Assembly (NCBI RefSeq): GCF_048544455.1
Contig: NC_133536.1
Location: 28,150,152 to 28,214,151, forward strand
DNA length: 64,000 nucleotides
Direction of reading: 5' to 3'
Origin: Silene latifolia
Lineage: Eukaryota > Streptophyta > Magnoliopsida > Caryophyllales > Caryophyllaceae
The notes under the pieces are model-generated. The model worked only from the letters and a program-made list of their open reading frames with translations. It was not told the origin of the DNA and ran no database searches. Positions 1 to 10,170 of the stretch are shown in pieces. Position 1 is the stretch's first letter. Each line of letters opens with the position of its first letter. The translations under genes and the position numbers were made by a program.

Positions 1-75
1 GGTTGCTAAGGACCCGGAAAACCGTCTCAGGAAGCTAATCCAAGTCAACACGTGAAAGGGCATCCAAAATCAGCT

Positions 76-204
76 CGATCGAAGAGAATTGTGGTCGATC
101 AAGTGGTTTCTCATCTTGCAGGTGGTCGATCGAGTAGATGAAATGCTCGATCGAATGGATTTGGCAGCAAAAGTGCTCGATCGAGTACAAAAAGTACTCG
201 ATCG
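76..204. repeat. Phased CGATCG palindrome cluster 1 (element A internal)
   Basis: Six copies of CGATCG, or CGATCA once, mostly inside longer palindromes such as CTCGATCGAG. They start at 76, 96, 127, 148, 178 and 199, giving gaps of 20, 31, 21, 30 and 21 bp. The spacer sequences differ, so this is not a simple tandem duplication. Confidence 0.9.
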
Positions 205-414
205 AGTGATCCTCAGCGTAATTCCTGCAAAACGCAATAAAAACAGCCCGCAACTAACAAAAACAAGCTTAACTGAGACCGTCTACGGTATAAAAACCAT
301 TTATTACAACTGAAATAAAATAAAGATGCAAAATAAAATCGCCGGGTTGCCTCCCGGGTAGCGCTAGCTTCAGTCAGGTCCCAGCTCGACCTTCTTTTCT
401 TCAAGCTTCTCTAA

Positions 415-1656
415 TTAGTCACAATCAAAACAGCTCAAAGCGCGCAGCATTAGATCGTACATCTGCGCATGTGCTACACAACAGCATAAGTAGCACAAAA
501 GTGGAATACAGAAATAGGAATTAAAATTAAACAACCGTTTAAGTCTAACAAATTTCCTATGAGCGCTCCTAAATTTATCCACAAAATATAGGAGCGTGGG
601 AGCAATTGACAATAAAGTGGGGTTCCATTTCAGATTAACAAAATTAAAATGATACGGACGGTGAAAAATCCTTAAATTATACGACCTACTGGGAAGGGGC
701 AAAGCATTGGGATGCGCAGCAAAAATCAACTGAGGCAATTTACTATTAAAACAAACAATAGATAACTTATCGTTTACTACCTCGAGTCGGTCACTCTCAA
801 TGACGGAGTCATTGACAAAGGAAGATATTACCTCTTCCGTGCTAGGAGCAATTACCGACTCAGCTGCCTCTTTGACACCCTCCTTAGTAGAATTCAGCCC
901 GTAAATCGCAGCCTCGAGTGCATCCAACTCGGCCTTGAATAGGGGAGACTCACAGTATCCATTATCATCGTCAAAATCGTCATCCAAAATAACCCCAAGT
1001 GACGAATCAAAGCTCCCAATGGCCAAATCAGTCGATCGAGCAGAATAGCAACTCGATCGACCAATTTCCTCCTGAATTCCACTCGATCGAGTGGAATAAT
1101 CACTCGATCGAGCACCTTCTTCTGGGAATTCACTCGATCGACTAATATAAGTCACTCGATCGAGTGATTCTTCCTGGACAGGGCTGAAATCTTCGCGTGA
1201 GGCATTGAAATATGATAGAAACTCATCATCCGAGTCATAGAGGTCATCCTCAGCATTGGGCAACACGGTTTCCTCAGGGGAAAAACCGCTCTCAGCAAGG
1301 TATACCTCTTCTTCTTGCATCTCAGCTGCTAACTGAGCACCTACAAACTCGAGCTCAAGGAATCGAGCGTCCATATTTTTATTTCTCTCTTGCATTTGTG
1401 ATACAAGCGTTACCATTGAATATGTCCACTCCGCGATCTCTTCTAGCTCCATCTCAGCTGCTAACTGAGCAACTACAGACTCGAGCCTATCAAAACAGCA
1501 CTCAAGGAAAAAGATCAGAACGACCTCAAGGGAAAAATCCCCTGAGGCTAAAAACAGATAAAATTTAAACAAATAAATAAATAGATTGCCTCCCCGGCAA
1601 CGGCGCCAAAATTTGATACTGTCGTTTAGTACCAAAAATAAAATACCTAAGTACAA
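415..1656 (-). CDS. Element A open reading frame, unknown protein
   Basis: An open frame of 413 codons that begins near the LTR/primer-site junction and fills the internal region. I do not recognise a domain. It is acidic in the middle (repeated E and D runs around residues 130-240). It has a serine/arginine-rich stretch where the CGATCG palindromes of cluster 2 are translated (RSS/SRS repeats). The C-terminus, HAQMYDLMLRALSCF, resembles HAQVYDLLLRALTCF encoded in element B near 41.94 kb, so this tail may be under selection or simply reflect shared ancestry. The first residues overlap the primer site and LTR edge and are unlikely to be the true start. It may be a diverged gag-like protein of a non-autonomous element. 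Confidence 0.4.
   Translation of the reverse strand: MYLGILFLVLNDSIKFWRRCRGGNLFIYLFKFYLFLASGDFSLEVVLIFFLECCFDRLESVVAQLAAEMELEEIAEWTYSMVTLVSQMQERNKNMDARFLELEFVGAQLAAEMQEEEVYLAESGFSPEETVLPNAEDDLYDSDDEFLSYFNASREDFSPVQEESLDRVTYISRSSEFPEEGARSSDYSTRSSGIQEEIGRSSCYSARSTDLAIGSFDSSLGVILDDDFDDDNGYCESPLFKAELDALEAAIYGLNSTKEGVKEAAESVIAPSTEEVISSFVNDSVIESDRLEVVNDKLSIVCFNSKLPQLIFAAHPNALPLPSRSYNLRIFHRPYHFNFVNLKWNPTLLSIAPTLLYFVDKFRSAHRKFVRLKRLFNFNSYFCIPLLCYLCCCVAHAQMYDLMLRALSCFDCD
1033..1162. repeat. Phased CGATCG palindrome cluster 2 (inside element A ORF)
   Basis: Six CGATCG cores start at 1033, 1054, 1084, 1105, 1135 and 1157. Gaps are 21, 30, 21, 30 and 22 bp. Most sit in ACTCGATCGA(G/C) arms. The same alternation of short and long gaps appears in cluster 1. 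Confidence 0.9.
1591..1608 (-). other. Primer-binding site, tRNA-Asp type, of element A
   Basis: On the minus strand this reads TGGCGCCGTTGCCGGGGA, complementary to the 3' end of plant tRNA-Asp. It lies 5 bp inside the LTR end at 1614. This primer is usual for Athila/Tat-type gypsy elements. Confidence 0.9.
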
Positions 1657-3089
1657 CTAACAGAAGTCAGCGGTAAGTAGGGTCGATCTCCACAGGGAGG
1701 CGGTGTACTATCTATTTGTCTATTTATCTGTATAATGTCACAATGGGGGGTTTTGATTGTGTTGATTTAAACTAAAGATTAAAGCAAGGGAAATAGATGA
1801 GAGAAATTAACAATAAGAGAAGGGAAGTATGCTAGGAGTCGGTCCACCGTGGCAGCTACACTATCAGAATTACTGATGCGATTAGACTATTGATAAGAAG
1901 AGCTATGGTCGTCACCTTTCGGTCCTTAAACCGCCCTAGAGCGTAAATAGCATAACTTTCGCCCTCACTATGATACCCTATTGTAATTAAGCAAGCCTTC
2001 CCTTCCAATCTTTCGATCCAGGTCGGGGTTAACTAGATTTAATGGTCTCCTGCATGCATTCATTTGACCTAGTAACAATTAAATTGCCTAATACAATTCC
2101 TACCGCAAGTCTAACCTATTCAAGTCAGTTAAAACATCGCTACCACGACTTCCCTAATCCTAACATACTATGGGATTAGCTATGCATAATTAAAGGGGAA
2201 GCAAGAAATAAAGAAGAAGGAATAATAAACATTAAATTAAAAAGAAAGAAAGGAAGAAAGAATTACTGAAATAAATGATCCGGAAATGTAAGAACAAAGT
2301 AACAGTAGCAATGACCGAAGAAAAAGTAACGTGATAACTGGATGAAAAAAGGAGACTTAAATGTCGTCCTAAGCTTCCTATTTATAGGAAAATAGGATTA
2401 GCTAAACCTAATTGACGGAAACTGAGCTAAAAGCCCAACCCCGTAGCAAAATCCACTCGATCGAGTACTTAAGGCTCTCGATCGAGTGATATTCCTTAGC
2501 ATTCCTCTCGATCGAGAACAATTCCTCTCGATCGAGGACTTCTTTCCCTTTAATCACTCGATCAAGAATAGGTAGCTTTCGATCGAGCAAATGGGCTCTT
2601 GATCGAATAGAAATAGTTCTTGATCGAGCACTTCTCAGCGCGTAATTCCTGCTTCGCGCACTGAACTTCAAACGGCTGCCATTCCTTCGTTACTTGGACA
2701 AATAGGGCGTGGTTGGTGGCGTTGGAAAGCTAAGAGGATAATCTTTCACCTCCAACTGTAATCACCTTAATAAATGTTGTAGAACTCGAGATATGGCTCT
2801 TACAATCAGGAACTAGCAAATTGAAGCACTCTCTTGGCTCGCCTAACTTCCTTACTCCAATGCGCATCTCAAAATAGTACTTCCCAAGCTCCGACTCAAC
2901 TCATCTCCTAAATGCATGCGTAGGGACATGTTTTAGGCTGGATTCCGCATCTCTAAGCTCATTCCTGCAATTAATACAAGACCTTCCAAAGTATGCAATT
3001 CGGGGCATATTCGTAGCAAATAACTACTAAAATAGCATAAAGATGCGTGCAAGAATAGACTAAAAAGACTATATAAAATGCACGTATCA
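1614..3089 (-). repeat. 5' LTR of element A
   Basis: About 1476 bp, with inverted ends TGATAC...GTATCA when read on the minus strand. The outer end lies at 3089, only 28 bp before a host exon. It contains palindrome cluster 3. Confidence 0.85.
2458..2626. repeat. Phased CGATCG palindrome cluster 3 (element A LTR)
   Basis: Eight cores or one-base variants (CGATCG, CGATCA, TGATCG) start at 2458, 2479, 2509, 2529, 2559, 2580, 2600 and 2621. Gaps are 21, 30, 20, 30, 21, 20 and 21 bp. The arms are mainly CTCGATCGAG. Confidence 0.9.
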
Positions 3090-3117
3090 TTGACTTATGT
3101 GTAACCTTTCTTCACAG

Positions 3118-3382
3118 AGTTTAGGATTTGATCTAATTGTTTACACACCGTACCGCTCAATTGAACGGTTTATTGACGATATGGAGGTATGTTCAATTAC
3201 AAATCTTTTGGTTGACGTGTTTTTGTCAAAGTGTGACCCTTGCAGTGCAGTTTTTGATATTTCATTCAGCTGCCTTGACAGTTTGACATTCTGTCTTTGT
3301 GAAAATTTGATTTAAGAAAGTTTGATTTTGTTTTTTCTAGGACTTTTGCTATTCAACAGGTGGCCAAATGGACTTGTTAAAG
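3118..3382 (+). pseudogene. CYCH: Cyclin H exons A and B with the intron between
   Basis: Exon A (3118-3186, 23 codons) follows a polypyrimidine-CACAG acceptor and ends ATGGAG before a gtatgt donor. Exon B (3341-3382, 14 codons) follows ttttttctag and ends before gtatta. Both are open and in phase with each other. They match the start of the second cyclin box region of plant cyclin H. The family-A LTR ends at 3089, leaving 28 bp of original intron in front of exon A. Confidence 0.8.
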
Positions 3383-3969
3383 GTATTAAGAACTTTTACT
3401 TCTAAAGATGCATCCCTTTTTGGTCTTCATTATAATATATTTCTTGTATGAACATTTGCATCTTTTTACTTTATAATCATATGCTGAAAGATATCAGGAA
3501 ATCTTTTTTATCTTCAATGTGTGTGTAAATTCTTGATATCATTTTCTGAGACTGTATTAGTGACGTTTAATGAATGGCTAGCTAATCCTGTGATTACTTT
3601 ACTCAATAGGAGCTTCTTTCACAAAGTAGGTGATAGAATACTAGGGCTGATGTGATTGGTGAGTTGTTAGAGTAGTATATTGATATCCACAAAATAGGTG
3701 CTACAATTAGGTGATTGAACTCAATAGTGCTTCTTTACTCAATGTACTTCCCCATCATTTTTGAATGGCCGGTTCGCCTAGTTGTATGACACAAATGACT
3801 CTGTAATGGTTGATGTATTTTGTCATCGTAATTTTTAGCTGACCAGTGGCCATCGAGTTCCTTGATGCATGTTATAATGAATGGTCCTGCAATGATTGAG
3901 TGTATGCCTACTAATATTTCTACATATATACGGACGGATACCCTCTTAATTCTTTATGGCATATATGTC
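3383..3969. other. Cyclin H intron sequence without recognised features
   Basis: An AT-rich stretch between exon B and the RTE LINE. I see no gene, inverted-repeat element or convincing conserved block in it. Confidence 0.6.
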
Positions 3970-5172
3970 CCAACACTTAGTCCTTTTCTCTTTGCCATAG
4001 TTATGGATGAGTTGACGAGGGATATTCAGGACAACATCCCTTAGTGTATGATGTTTGCTGATGATATTGTGTTGATTGATGAGACGAAAGAGGGGTGGAG
4101 AGAAAGTTGGAATTGTGGAGGCAGACTTTAGAGACTCGTGGGTTTAGGTTGAGCAAGAGTAAGACTGAGTATTTGAGGTGTCCGTTCACTAAAGTGGCGG
4201 GGTTGAGATCGACAGATGCGGGGAGTATTATTTTTGATGGGAATGTTGTTGAGGGGTCAGATTTCTTCAGATATCTAGGATCTATTATTAAAAATGATGG
4301 GGAGTTAGACAGAGATGTGGCTCACAGAATTAAAGCGGGATGGTTGAAATGGAAGGGTGCTTCGGGGTTTTTATGCGATAAAGATATGCCCCAAAGATTA
4401 AAGGGGAAATTTTATCGCACGACAATTAGGCATGCCTTACTTTACGGTTCCGAGTGTTGAGATGGATGTGCGGACATACAAGGAAAGATCGATTAAGGAA
4501 TGGGGTGATTAAGGAAAAGGTAAAAGTGGCGCCAATAGAGGACAAGATGATGGAAAACCGACTAAGATGATTTGGCCAAGTGAGAAGGAGACCTATGGAT
4601 GCACCAGTTAGGAGGTCGGAGACTTGGAGAACGGAAAATGTCCCTAGAGGTAGAGGAAGACCGAGACAGACTTGGTTGAGAGTGATAGAGCACGATATGA
4701 GATTTCTGGAGCTTCAGGAGAGTATGGTGACGGAGAGGGCACAATGGAGGGAGAGGATACATGTTGATTTCTAGTATTTGATATTTTTTTGATATATTTA
4801 GTGTTTTTATTTAATTTAATTAAATTATTTGTTCTTCTCTCTTTTATTACATTTCTTTACCGACCACTTTCTTATATATTTTATTTGGTTTACTTTTAAG
4901 GCATTCCGGATCCTTAATTCTATTTCGGTTTTCAAAATCGTTTTAATCTTTTATCTCGATTTAAATTTTAAGTTTTTATAAAAGAAATCTGAAATTCGAT
5001 TTTAAAACCTGTAAGTTTACGTTGACTTTCCATTACATTTTCGCTCCCCTTTTGTTTTTCATTTTCCCTTTTCTATTCACTTTTTGAGGTGTGTGTTGAC
5101 TGCCTTCACCTATGGATGGTTCTAAAGGATGATTCATATCAGCCGACCCCAAATCATTTTGAGATTAAGGCT

Positions 5173-5210
<38 letters not shown>
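3970..5210 (+). mobile_element. RTE-clade LINE, 5'-truncated, 3' end with (TTG)n tail
   Basis: The copy starts inside the reverse transcriptase at LSPFLFAIVMDELTR, followed by [11 protein letters not shown] (catalytic FADD near 4053). Then come KTEYLRCPF, the thumb region and the C-terminal GRGRPRQTW, with a stop at 4772-4774. The 3' UTR ends with a plant RTE signature (ccgaccccaaatcatttt) and a TTG tail. Damage includes a stop replacing Trp before CMMFADD (about 4042), a frameshift near 4095, a deletion of roughly 60 bp near 4457 joining YGSEC to the LRWMCGH block, and a Trp-to-stop change at about 4568. It is an old, dead copy inside a cyclin H intron. Confidence 0.85.
5173..5210 (+). repeat. 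(TTG)n 3' tail of the RTE LINE
   Basis: About 12 to 13 perfect TTG units directly after the RTE 3' UTR. RTE elements end in short tandem repeats rather than poly(A), so this is best read as the element tail rather than an independent microsatellite. Confidence 0.85.
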
Positions 5211-5692
5211 CCTCTCTTTTGCGATTCTGCCTCTATGTTCATGGTTTATATATGTATATTAATATTAGTTGAATAGATTTATCTGGAATTTTTTTTGAGA
5301 ACTAGTTTATTTGGAATTGTTATCCCTTTGTAAGGATTACTTCCAGAATTTGCATCAAAAGTCATTCCTTGAAGCAGACAAGCAGATAAAGCCATGCTTA
5401 CAGAAAATCTTTTCTGCTATGTAATTGTCGTATGGCTGTATGGGGTATTACTCATCCCGGAATTATCTTGCTGCAAGCTTCTTACCGGAGGATATTCAGA
5501 AGTGAAATATCATCAATGTGCGATTTCACTCTGGATGAGTGGATGTTTTTTAGAAGTTCTGATTAGATGACAAATTGCCGTGAAATAAGAAGTGTATTCT
5601 CATCATATAAGGAGCTTTCCTGCTTAAACTAAAAATCCATTCATCTGTATTGTGGTCTTTGCTATTGTGATTGTGGTCCTTGGAAGATATAT
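5211..5692. other. Cyclin H intron/exon C neighbourhood
   Basis: Host sequence between the RTE tail and the Ale-1 target repeat. At 5341-5346 there is an acceptor-like ttccag. It is followed by codons reading NLHQKSFLEADK, the likely remains of cyclin H exon C (compare LHE-type and EADK-type residues in the family). After that the expected IMLTDAPLL sequence is not readable, with only a disrupted ATGCTTACAGA echo at about 5394. The rest shows nothing recognisable. Confidence 0.5.
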
Positions 5693-5815
5693 TGTTAATA
5701 AGATTGTTTAGGTTAAACGTGTGTCTTGCCTTTCATTAATCAATCATAGAGTATTTATACATTATGAGACGGGACAAAGCCCATAAGAATTACGAGACCT
5801 AAGCCGGCCCTAATA
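5693..5815 (-). repeat. 3' LTR of Ale-1
   Basis: 123 bp, identical by eye to 10171-10293. Read on the minus strand it starts TATTAG and ends TTAACA, so the 5' dinucleotide is TA rather than the usual TG. A TATAAATA box is present. Confidence 0.9.
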
Positions 5816-5822
5816 CCCCCCC

Positions 5823-8800
5823 TTAAACTGGAGCATGGAGATCAAGAATGCCCAGTTTACGAAGAAGAAAGTCAAACTGTGAGGAAGCCAAGGCTTTGGT
5901 AAAAATGTCGGCAAGCTGCAAATGGGTGGCAACATGAAACGGCCGAATCAGGCCATCAGAGATAGCGTCGCGAATGAAGTGACAATCAACTTCTATATGT
6001 TTCGTCCTCTCGTGAAAAACGGGGTTCTGAGCAAGACCGAGCGCGGATTTACTATCAGAATGAAGGTGCAAAGGCCGCGAAACAGTGACCCCAAGACTGG
6101 AAAATAAACCAACGAGCCACTTTAACTCGCAAAGAACAGCTGTCATGGATCGGTATTCGGCTTCAGCTGATGACAGAGACACAGTGGGTTGCTTTTTGGT
6201 TTTCCAGGAAATGGGGGAATCACCCAGGAAGACAATCCAACCAGAAACAGAACGACGAGTCAAAGGGCATCCGGCGTAGTCCGAATCACACCACCCAGAG
6301 ATATTAAGAGTGCTATCAGATCGTAATAGAATGCCTTGACCCGGTTTACCTTTAAGATACCGAACTACGCGAAGAGCTGCATCCATATGCTCCTTACGTG
6401 GCTGGTGTAAGAATTGGGATAAAATATGAACAGCATATGAGAGATCGGGACGAGTAACCGCAAGATATACCAATCGACCCACGAGACGCCTATAAGGCTC
6501 GCAATCAGCAAGTGGCGCGCCCTTAGCTAAACCGAGCTGATGATTTTGCTCGAGAGGAGTAGCTACGGGTTTAGCGCCTAATAACCCAGTCTCCGAAATG
6601 ATATCGAGAGCATATTTGCGCTGGCAAAGATAAATACCCTCGGAGTTGCGGGCTACTTCAATGCCCAGAAAATATTTCAAAATACCGAGATCCTTCATAT
6701 GAAAACAAGTACCCAGATATTCTTTGAAAGAAGCAATGGCAGCTGAATTATTGCCAGCAATAACGAGATCATCCACATAAACAAGAACATGGAGACATAC
6801 CTCGTCTTTGGAATAAGTGAATAAAGAATAATCAGAATAGGACTGAACAAAGCCGTAGTCCCGTAAAGCAGCTCCCAATTTTGCGAACCAACAACGCGGT
6901 GCCTGACGGAGACCATATAGAGACTTGCGCAAACGACAGACCTTACCTTCCTTACCCTTGCTAAAACCAGGAGGTAATTTCATATAGACCTCTTCAGACA
7001 AATCGCCGTGCAAGAAAGCATTGTGCACGTCCATTTGATGAAGTTCCCAGTTATTAATAGCGGCAACGGCAAGCAAAGTACGGATCGTAACCATCTTAAC
7101 AACAGGGGCAAATGTTTCGCCATAGTCAATACCTGCAACCTGATGATTGCCAAAAATAACCAACCTTGCTTTAAAACGCTCAACACTGCCATCAGATTTA
7201 TATTTGATCTTGTAAACCCAACGACAGCCAAGAGCTTTCTTATTCGGAGGAAGGTCTGTGAGCTCCCAAGTGCCATTATTTTCGAGGGCGGTAATCTCAT
7301 CTTGCATTGCCTTACACCATTGCGGGTCCGTTATAGCAACACGAAAATTAAGTGGTTCAACACCCGCTGTAATTGCTGCAAGAAACTGACGATGCCGAGA
7401 CGAAAATTTACCGCAACTAAGATAATTAGTAAGGGCATAGGGAGTACCTGAGGAAGAGGATGGAGTACGCGGTGAGTCGGGGGGCGTGAGGGCAGATGCA
7501 GTGGTAGTTTCAACAACATAGTCATTGAGGTGAGGAGGTGGGCGTTTTGCCCACTTACCACGACCAAGGACACTAGGAGTAGCAGGCGGATCACGTGCCG
7601 GGTCGGATGAAGGGACCTCCTGGTTACCTGTACCATTTCCTATATCAACAGAAGCACCATTAACCGGATCCTCCATGTTACCCGTAACATTACCTGTCCC
7701 ACTAGCCGAAGGCACCTCATCAATGCCCGCATCAACACACGGGGAGGAAACATCATCCACGGGACACATCTCAGCCGGTTCAAAAACGGTATCATCCGTC
7801 ACCGGGCCACTAGCATCGGTGTCATATGGAAAATGATTTTCATAAAAAGAAACATCCCGAGAGACAAAGAAATCCCCGGTCGCTATATCATAAACCTTCC
7901 ACCCTTTTTTGTTATAGGGATACCCCACAAAAAGACATTTGCGACTCCGTTTAGCGAATTTATTACCCCGAGCCCTTTGATCATGTACGAAGCATAAGCA
8001 CCCGAAAACACGTAAATTAATGTAAGAGGGAGCCACACCAAACAAAATTTCAAAGGGAGACTTATTTTGGAGCAACAAAGAAGGGGTCCGATTAATTAAG
8101 TATGCGGAAGTTAAGACACACTCGCCCCAAAAAGATAGCGGTAAATGTCCCTGAAACATAAGTGCACGGGCAACATTCAATATATGCCGATGTTTGCGCT
8201 CAACACGGCCATTTTGCTGAGGTGTACCAACACAAGAGGTGCGAAATAAAATACCATTTTGTGAAAAATAACGCTCCAAGGGCCGAAATTCGGTCCCATT
8301 ATCTGATTGAACTACTTTAACACGTTTGGAGAATTGATTGTCAACCATATTAAAGAAGTTCATAAACATTTCCGGTACCTCAGTTTTATCGACTAGCAAA
8401 TACACCCAAACCGCGCGAGAACAATCATCAACGATAGTTAAAAAATATTTTGCACCACAAGACGAGGGAATACTATAGGGACCCCATAAATCACAATGTA
8501 TCAAATCGAAAATAGCAGCAGCCTTATTATCATTCAAATTGAAACTTGTCCGAGTTTGTTTAGCCAAGTGACAAACGTCACAAACATGTTCAGAAACAGA
8601 AGAAGAATTACGAACAAAGGGAATTAATTTAACTACTTTGTGCGACGGGTGTCCAAGCCGTCTATGCCATAAGTCAAGCGAATCATCAATGCTCACCCGA
8701 TGTACCGCCGGTCTTGACACCTCACGCAAATAATATAGCCCATCCCGTAACTCACCGACTCCAATCCTCGTCCTCAAAGAATGGTCCTGAATGTGACAAG

Positions 8801-9398
8801 CATGGTTAGTAAAATTGACGACACACGCAGAAGCATTAATTAATTGGGACACGGAAATGAGATTGCACGTGAGATTAGGAACAAACAAAACATCATGAAG
8901 AATTAAAGAGCTATTTAAATGAACCGTCCCAGCAAGCCGAGCAAGAACCGTCTGCCCATTAGGAAGACTAATAGGACGAGATGGTACCGAACGAGACTCA
9001 CGAAGCCACCGGACATCACCTGTGACATGATGGGATGCTCCCGTATCAATAATCCAGTCGGAGGACATACCACTTAAACGGTCATGAGAAGAAGCACCGG
9101 GCTCGGAAATAAACGCATTGACACGGGCTGGTTGTTTGGCAGCAGCTATACGAGCAGTCCGAGCACGCATATCCTCCAAAGTGCGCGGACGATCAGGGCC
9201 CCACCAGTCCGGGAATTTCTGACTTTTGATGAAGCAGTCTTGGACATCATGACCCGGGCGATCTGAGGAACATTTCAGTTTCGTCGCTCCTGCCGTTCCT
9301 CGCTCACGAAGTGCACGCCGCGATCGATGTAGTGGAAGAACCCGAATCCTTTCGAAGAGCAAAGGCCATAACTTCCGTTGGATCAGCCGTAGGAACAT
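5823..9398 (-). CDS. Ale-1 pol region (protease, integrase, RT, RNase H)
   Basis: About 1191 codons. In order from the N-terminus: a protease motif IIDTGASHHVTGD, the integrase zinc region (LWHRRLGHPS and CDVCHLAKQT) and the integrase core (QSDNGTEF, GTPQQNGRVERKHRH). Then come the RT (LYGLRQAPR, YVDDLVIAGN) and RNase H (SSAEAEYRSM, HSDSKSALGLAQNP). The protein copies the element RNA and inserts the cDNA. It is closely related to Ale-2 pol throughout the catalytic domains. The span is the pol portion of a near-whole element. Confidence 0.9.
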   Translation of the reverse strand: MFLRLIQRKLWPLLFERIRVLPLHRSRRALRERGTAGATKLKCSSDRPGHDVQDCFIKSQKFPDWWGPDRPRTLEDMRARTARIAAAKQPARVNAFISEPGASSHDRLSGMSSDWIIDTGASHHVTGDVRWLRESRSVPSRPISLPNGQTVLARLAGTVHLNSSLILHDVLFVPNLTCNLISVSQLINASACVVNFTNHACHIQDHSLRTRIGVGELRDGLYYLREVSRPAVHRVSIDDSLDLWHRRLGHPSHKVVKLIPFVRNSSSVSEHVCDVCHLAKQTRTSFNLNDNKAAAIFDLIHCDLWGPYSIPSSCGAKYFLTIVDDCSRAVWVYLLVDKTEVPEMFMNFFNMVDNQFSKRVKVVQSDNGTEFRPLERYFSQNGILFRTSCVGTPQQNGRVERKHRHILNVARALMFQGHLPLSFWGECVLTSAYLINRTPSLLLQNKSPFEILFGVAPSYINLRVFGCLCFVHDQRARGNKFAKRSRKCLFVGYPYNKKGWKVYDIATGDFFVSRDVSFYENHFPYDTDASGPVTDDTVFEPAEMCPVDDVSSPCVDAGIDEVPSASGTGNVTGNMEDPVNGASVDIGNGTGNQEVPSSDPARDPPATPSVLGRGKWAKRPPPHLNDYVVETTTASALTPPDSPRTPSSSSGTPYALTNYLSCGKFSSRHRQFLAAITAGVEPLNFRVAITDPQWCKAMQDEITALENNGTWELTDLPPNKKALGCRWVYKIKYKSDGSVERFKARLVIFGNHQVAGIDYGETFAPVVKMVTIRTLLAVAAINNWELHQMDVHNAFLHGDLSEEVYMKLPPGFSKGKEGKVCRLRKSLYGLRQAPRCWFAKLGAALRDYGFVQSYSDYSLFTYSKDEVCLHVLVYVDDLVIAGNNSAAIASFKEYLGTCFHMKDLGILKYFLGIEVARNSEGIYLCQRKYALDIISETGLLGAKPVATPLEQNHQLGLAKGAPLADCEPYRRLVGRLVYLAVTRPDLSYAVHILSQFLHQPRKEHMDAALRVVRYLKGKPGQGILLRSDSTLNISGWCDSDYAGCPLTRRSVSGWIVFLGDSPISWKTKKQPTVSLSSAEAEYRSMTAVLCELKWLVGLFSSLGVTVSRPLHLHSDSKSALGLAQNPVFHERTKHIEVDCHFIRDAISDGLIRPFHVATHLQLADIFTKALASSQFDFLLRKLGILDLHAPV

Positions 9399-10123
9399 CC
9401 TCTCGCTTTTAATCGTTCTTCCTGAAGCACTACCTGGTAAGCGCGATTAAGGGACGGCAGAGGATCCAACGCCAATTGATTGGAGCGAATAGTGCTATAA
9501 AGGGAAGCATCGAGACCCATGAAGAATTTATGGAGACGCTCCATTTCCTGGCGCGCAAGTGCCTCCTTCGCAATGCCACAGGTGCAATGACCGCATTTAC
9601 AGGCAAGGAGCGGTTCATGAGCAGCGATGGCCTCCCACAAAGCCTTCAAATTTCCGTAATAAGTCGTCACAGTCATGCCCTTTGTCTGTTTGCAGTCATT
9701 AAGTTGCGCTTTGAGCGATTGAATTTTAGAACCGTCAATAACAGAGAACCGTTCTTCTAATTCCTTCCATAAAACCGACGCATCCTCACTATAAGAGATG
9801 CTATCGCGAATAGACGAGTCCACCGAGTGCATTATCCATTGTACAACAGTGCAATGAACTACCTCCCACTGATCAAGGAGGAATTTATCAGTTGGCTTAG
9901 CAATAGTACCGTCACAAAAACCGAATTTGCGTCTCGATTTAAGAGACATACGCATAGAACGACGCCATTCTTCATAATTGTCGCTTCGGAGTTTGATGTG
10001 GGTAATAGTTTGTCCGGGTCCTTCTTGATTAGCAAGGGAAAAAGGAGATAGAGGATCGATTTTAGGATCGGAAGAGGAAGCGGAAGTGGGGATGACGTCC
10101 TGTGTCATCGTGAAGAAGAGCAC
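9383..10123 (-). CDS. Ale-1 gag region
   Basis: About 246 codons forming the capsid protein of the element. The N-terminus (ITHIKLRSDNYEEWRRSMRM) is the standard copia gag entry motif, followed by LKSRRKFGFCDGTI and the helical capsid region. It is followed directly by the pol region and matches the first 250 residues of Ale-2. Confidence 0.85.
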   Translation of the reverse strand: MLFFTMTQDVIPTSASSSDPKIDPLSPFSLANQEGPGQTITHIKLRSDNYEEWRRSMRMSLKSRRKFGFCDGTIAKPTDKFLLDQWEVVHCTVVQWIMHSVDSSIRDSISYSEDASVLWKELEERFSVIDGSKIQSLKAQLNDCKQTKGMTVTTYYGNLKALWEAIAAHEPLLACKCGHCTCGIAKEALARQEMERLHKFFMGLDASLYSTIRSNQLALDPLPSLNRAYQVVLQEERLKARGCSYG

Positions 10124-10170
10124 AGAGACGTATTAGGGTAGGCGTGTTGTTTGATAAACCCCTGATACCA

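Larger units (their letters stand above)
1..3089 (-). mobile_element. Element A: LTR retrotransposon, probably non-autonomous Ty3/gypsy type, running off the left edge
   Basis: The element reads right to left. Its 5' LTR is 1614-3089, followed leftward by a tRNA-Asp primer site (1591-1608) and then internal sequence to the window edge. The LTR ends are TGATAC and GTATCA. The LTR head is clearly similar to 43933-44208. One long open frame (415-1656) follows the primer site but shows no recognisable protease, RT or integrase, so it is probably a non-autonomous relative of Athila/Tat elements. The right end abuts TTGAC (3090-3094), which should be the target repeat if the left end lies outside the window. 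Three clusters of phased CGATCG palindromes lie in it. Age cannot be judged with one LTR. Confidence 0.75.

Noticed and set aside
1212-1568. Plus-strand open frame in element A
   Set aside because: Antisense shadow of the longer minus-strand ORF, with no domain.
9313-9322. CGATCG-like sequence in Ale-1 near the gag/pol border
   Set aside because: A single site without palindromic arms of the CTC/GAG type or phased neighbours; fits chance.
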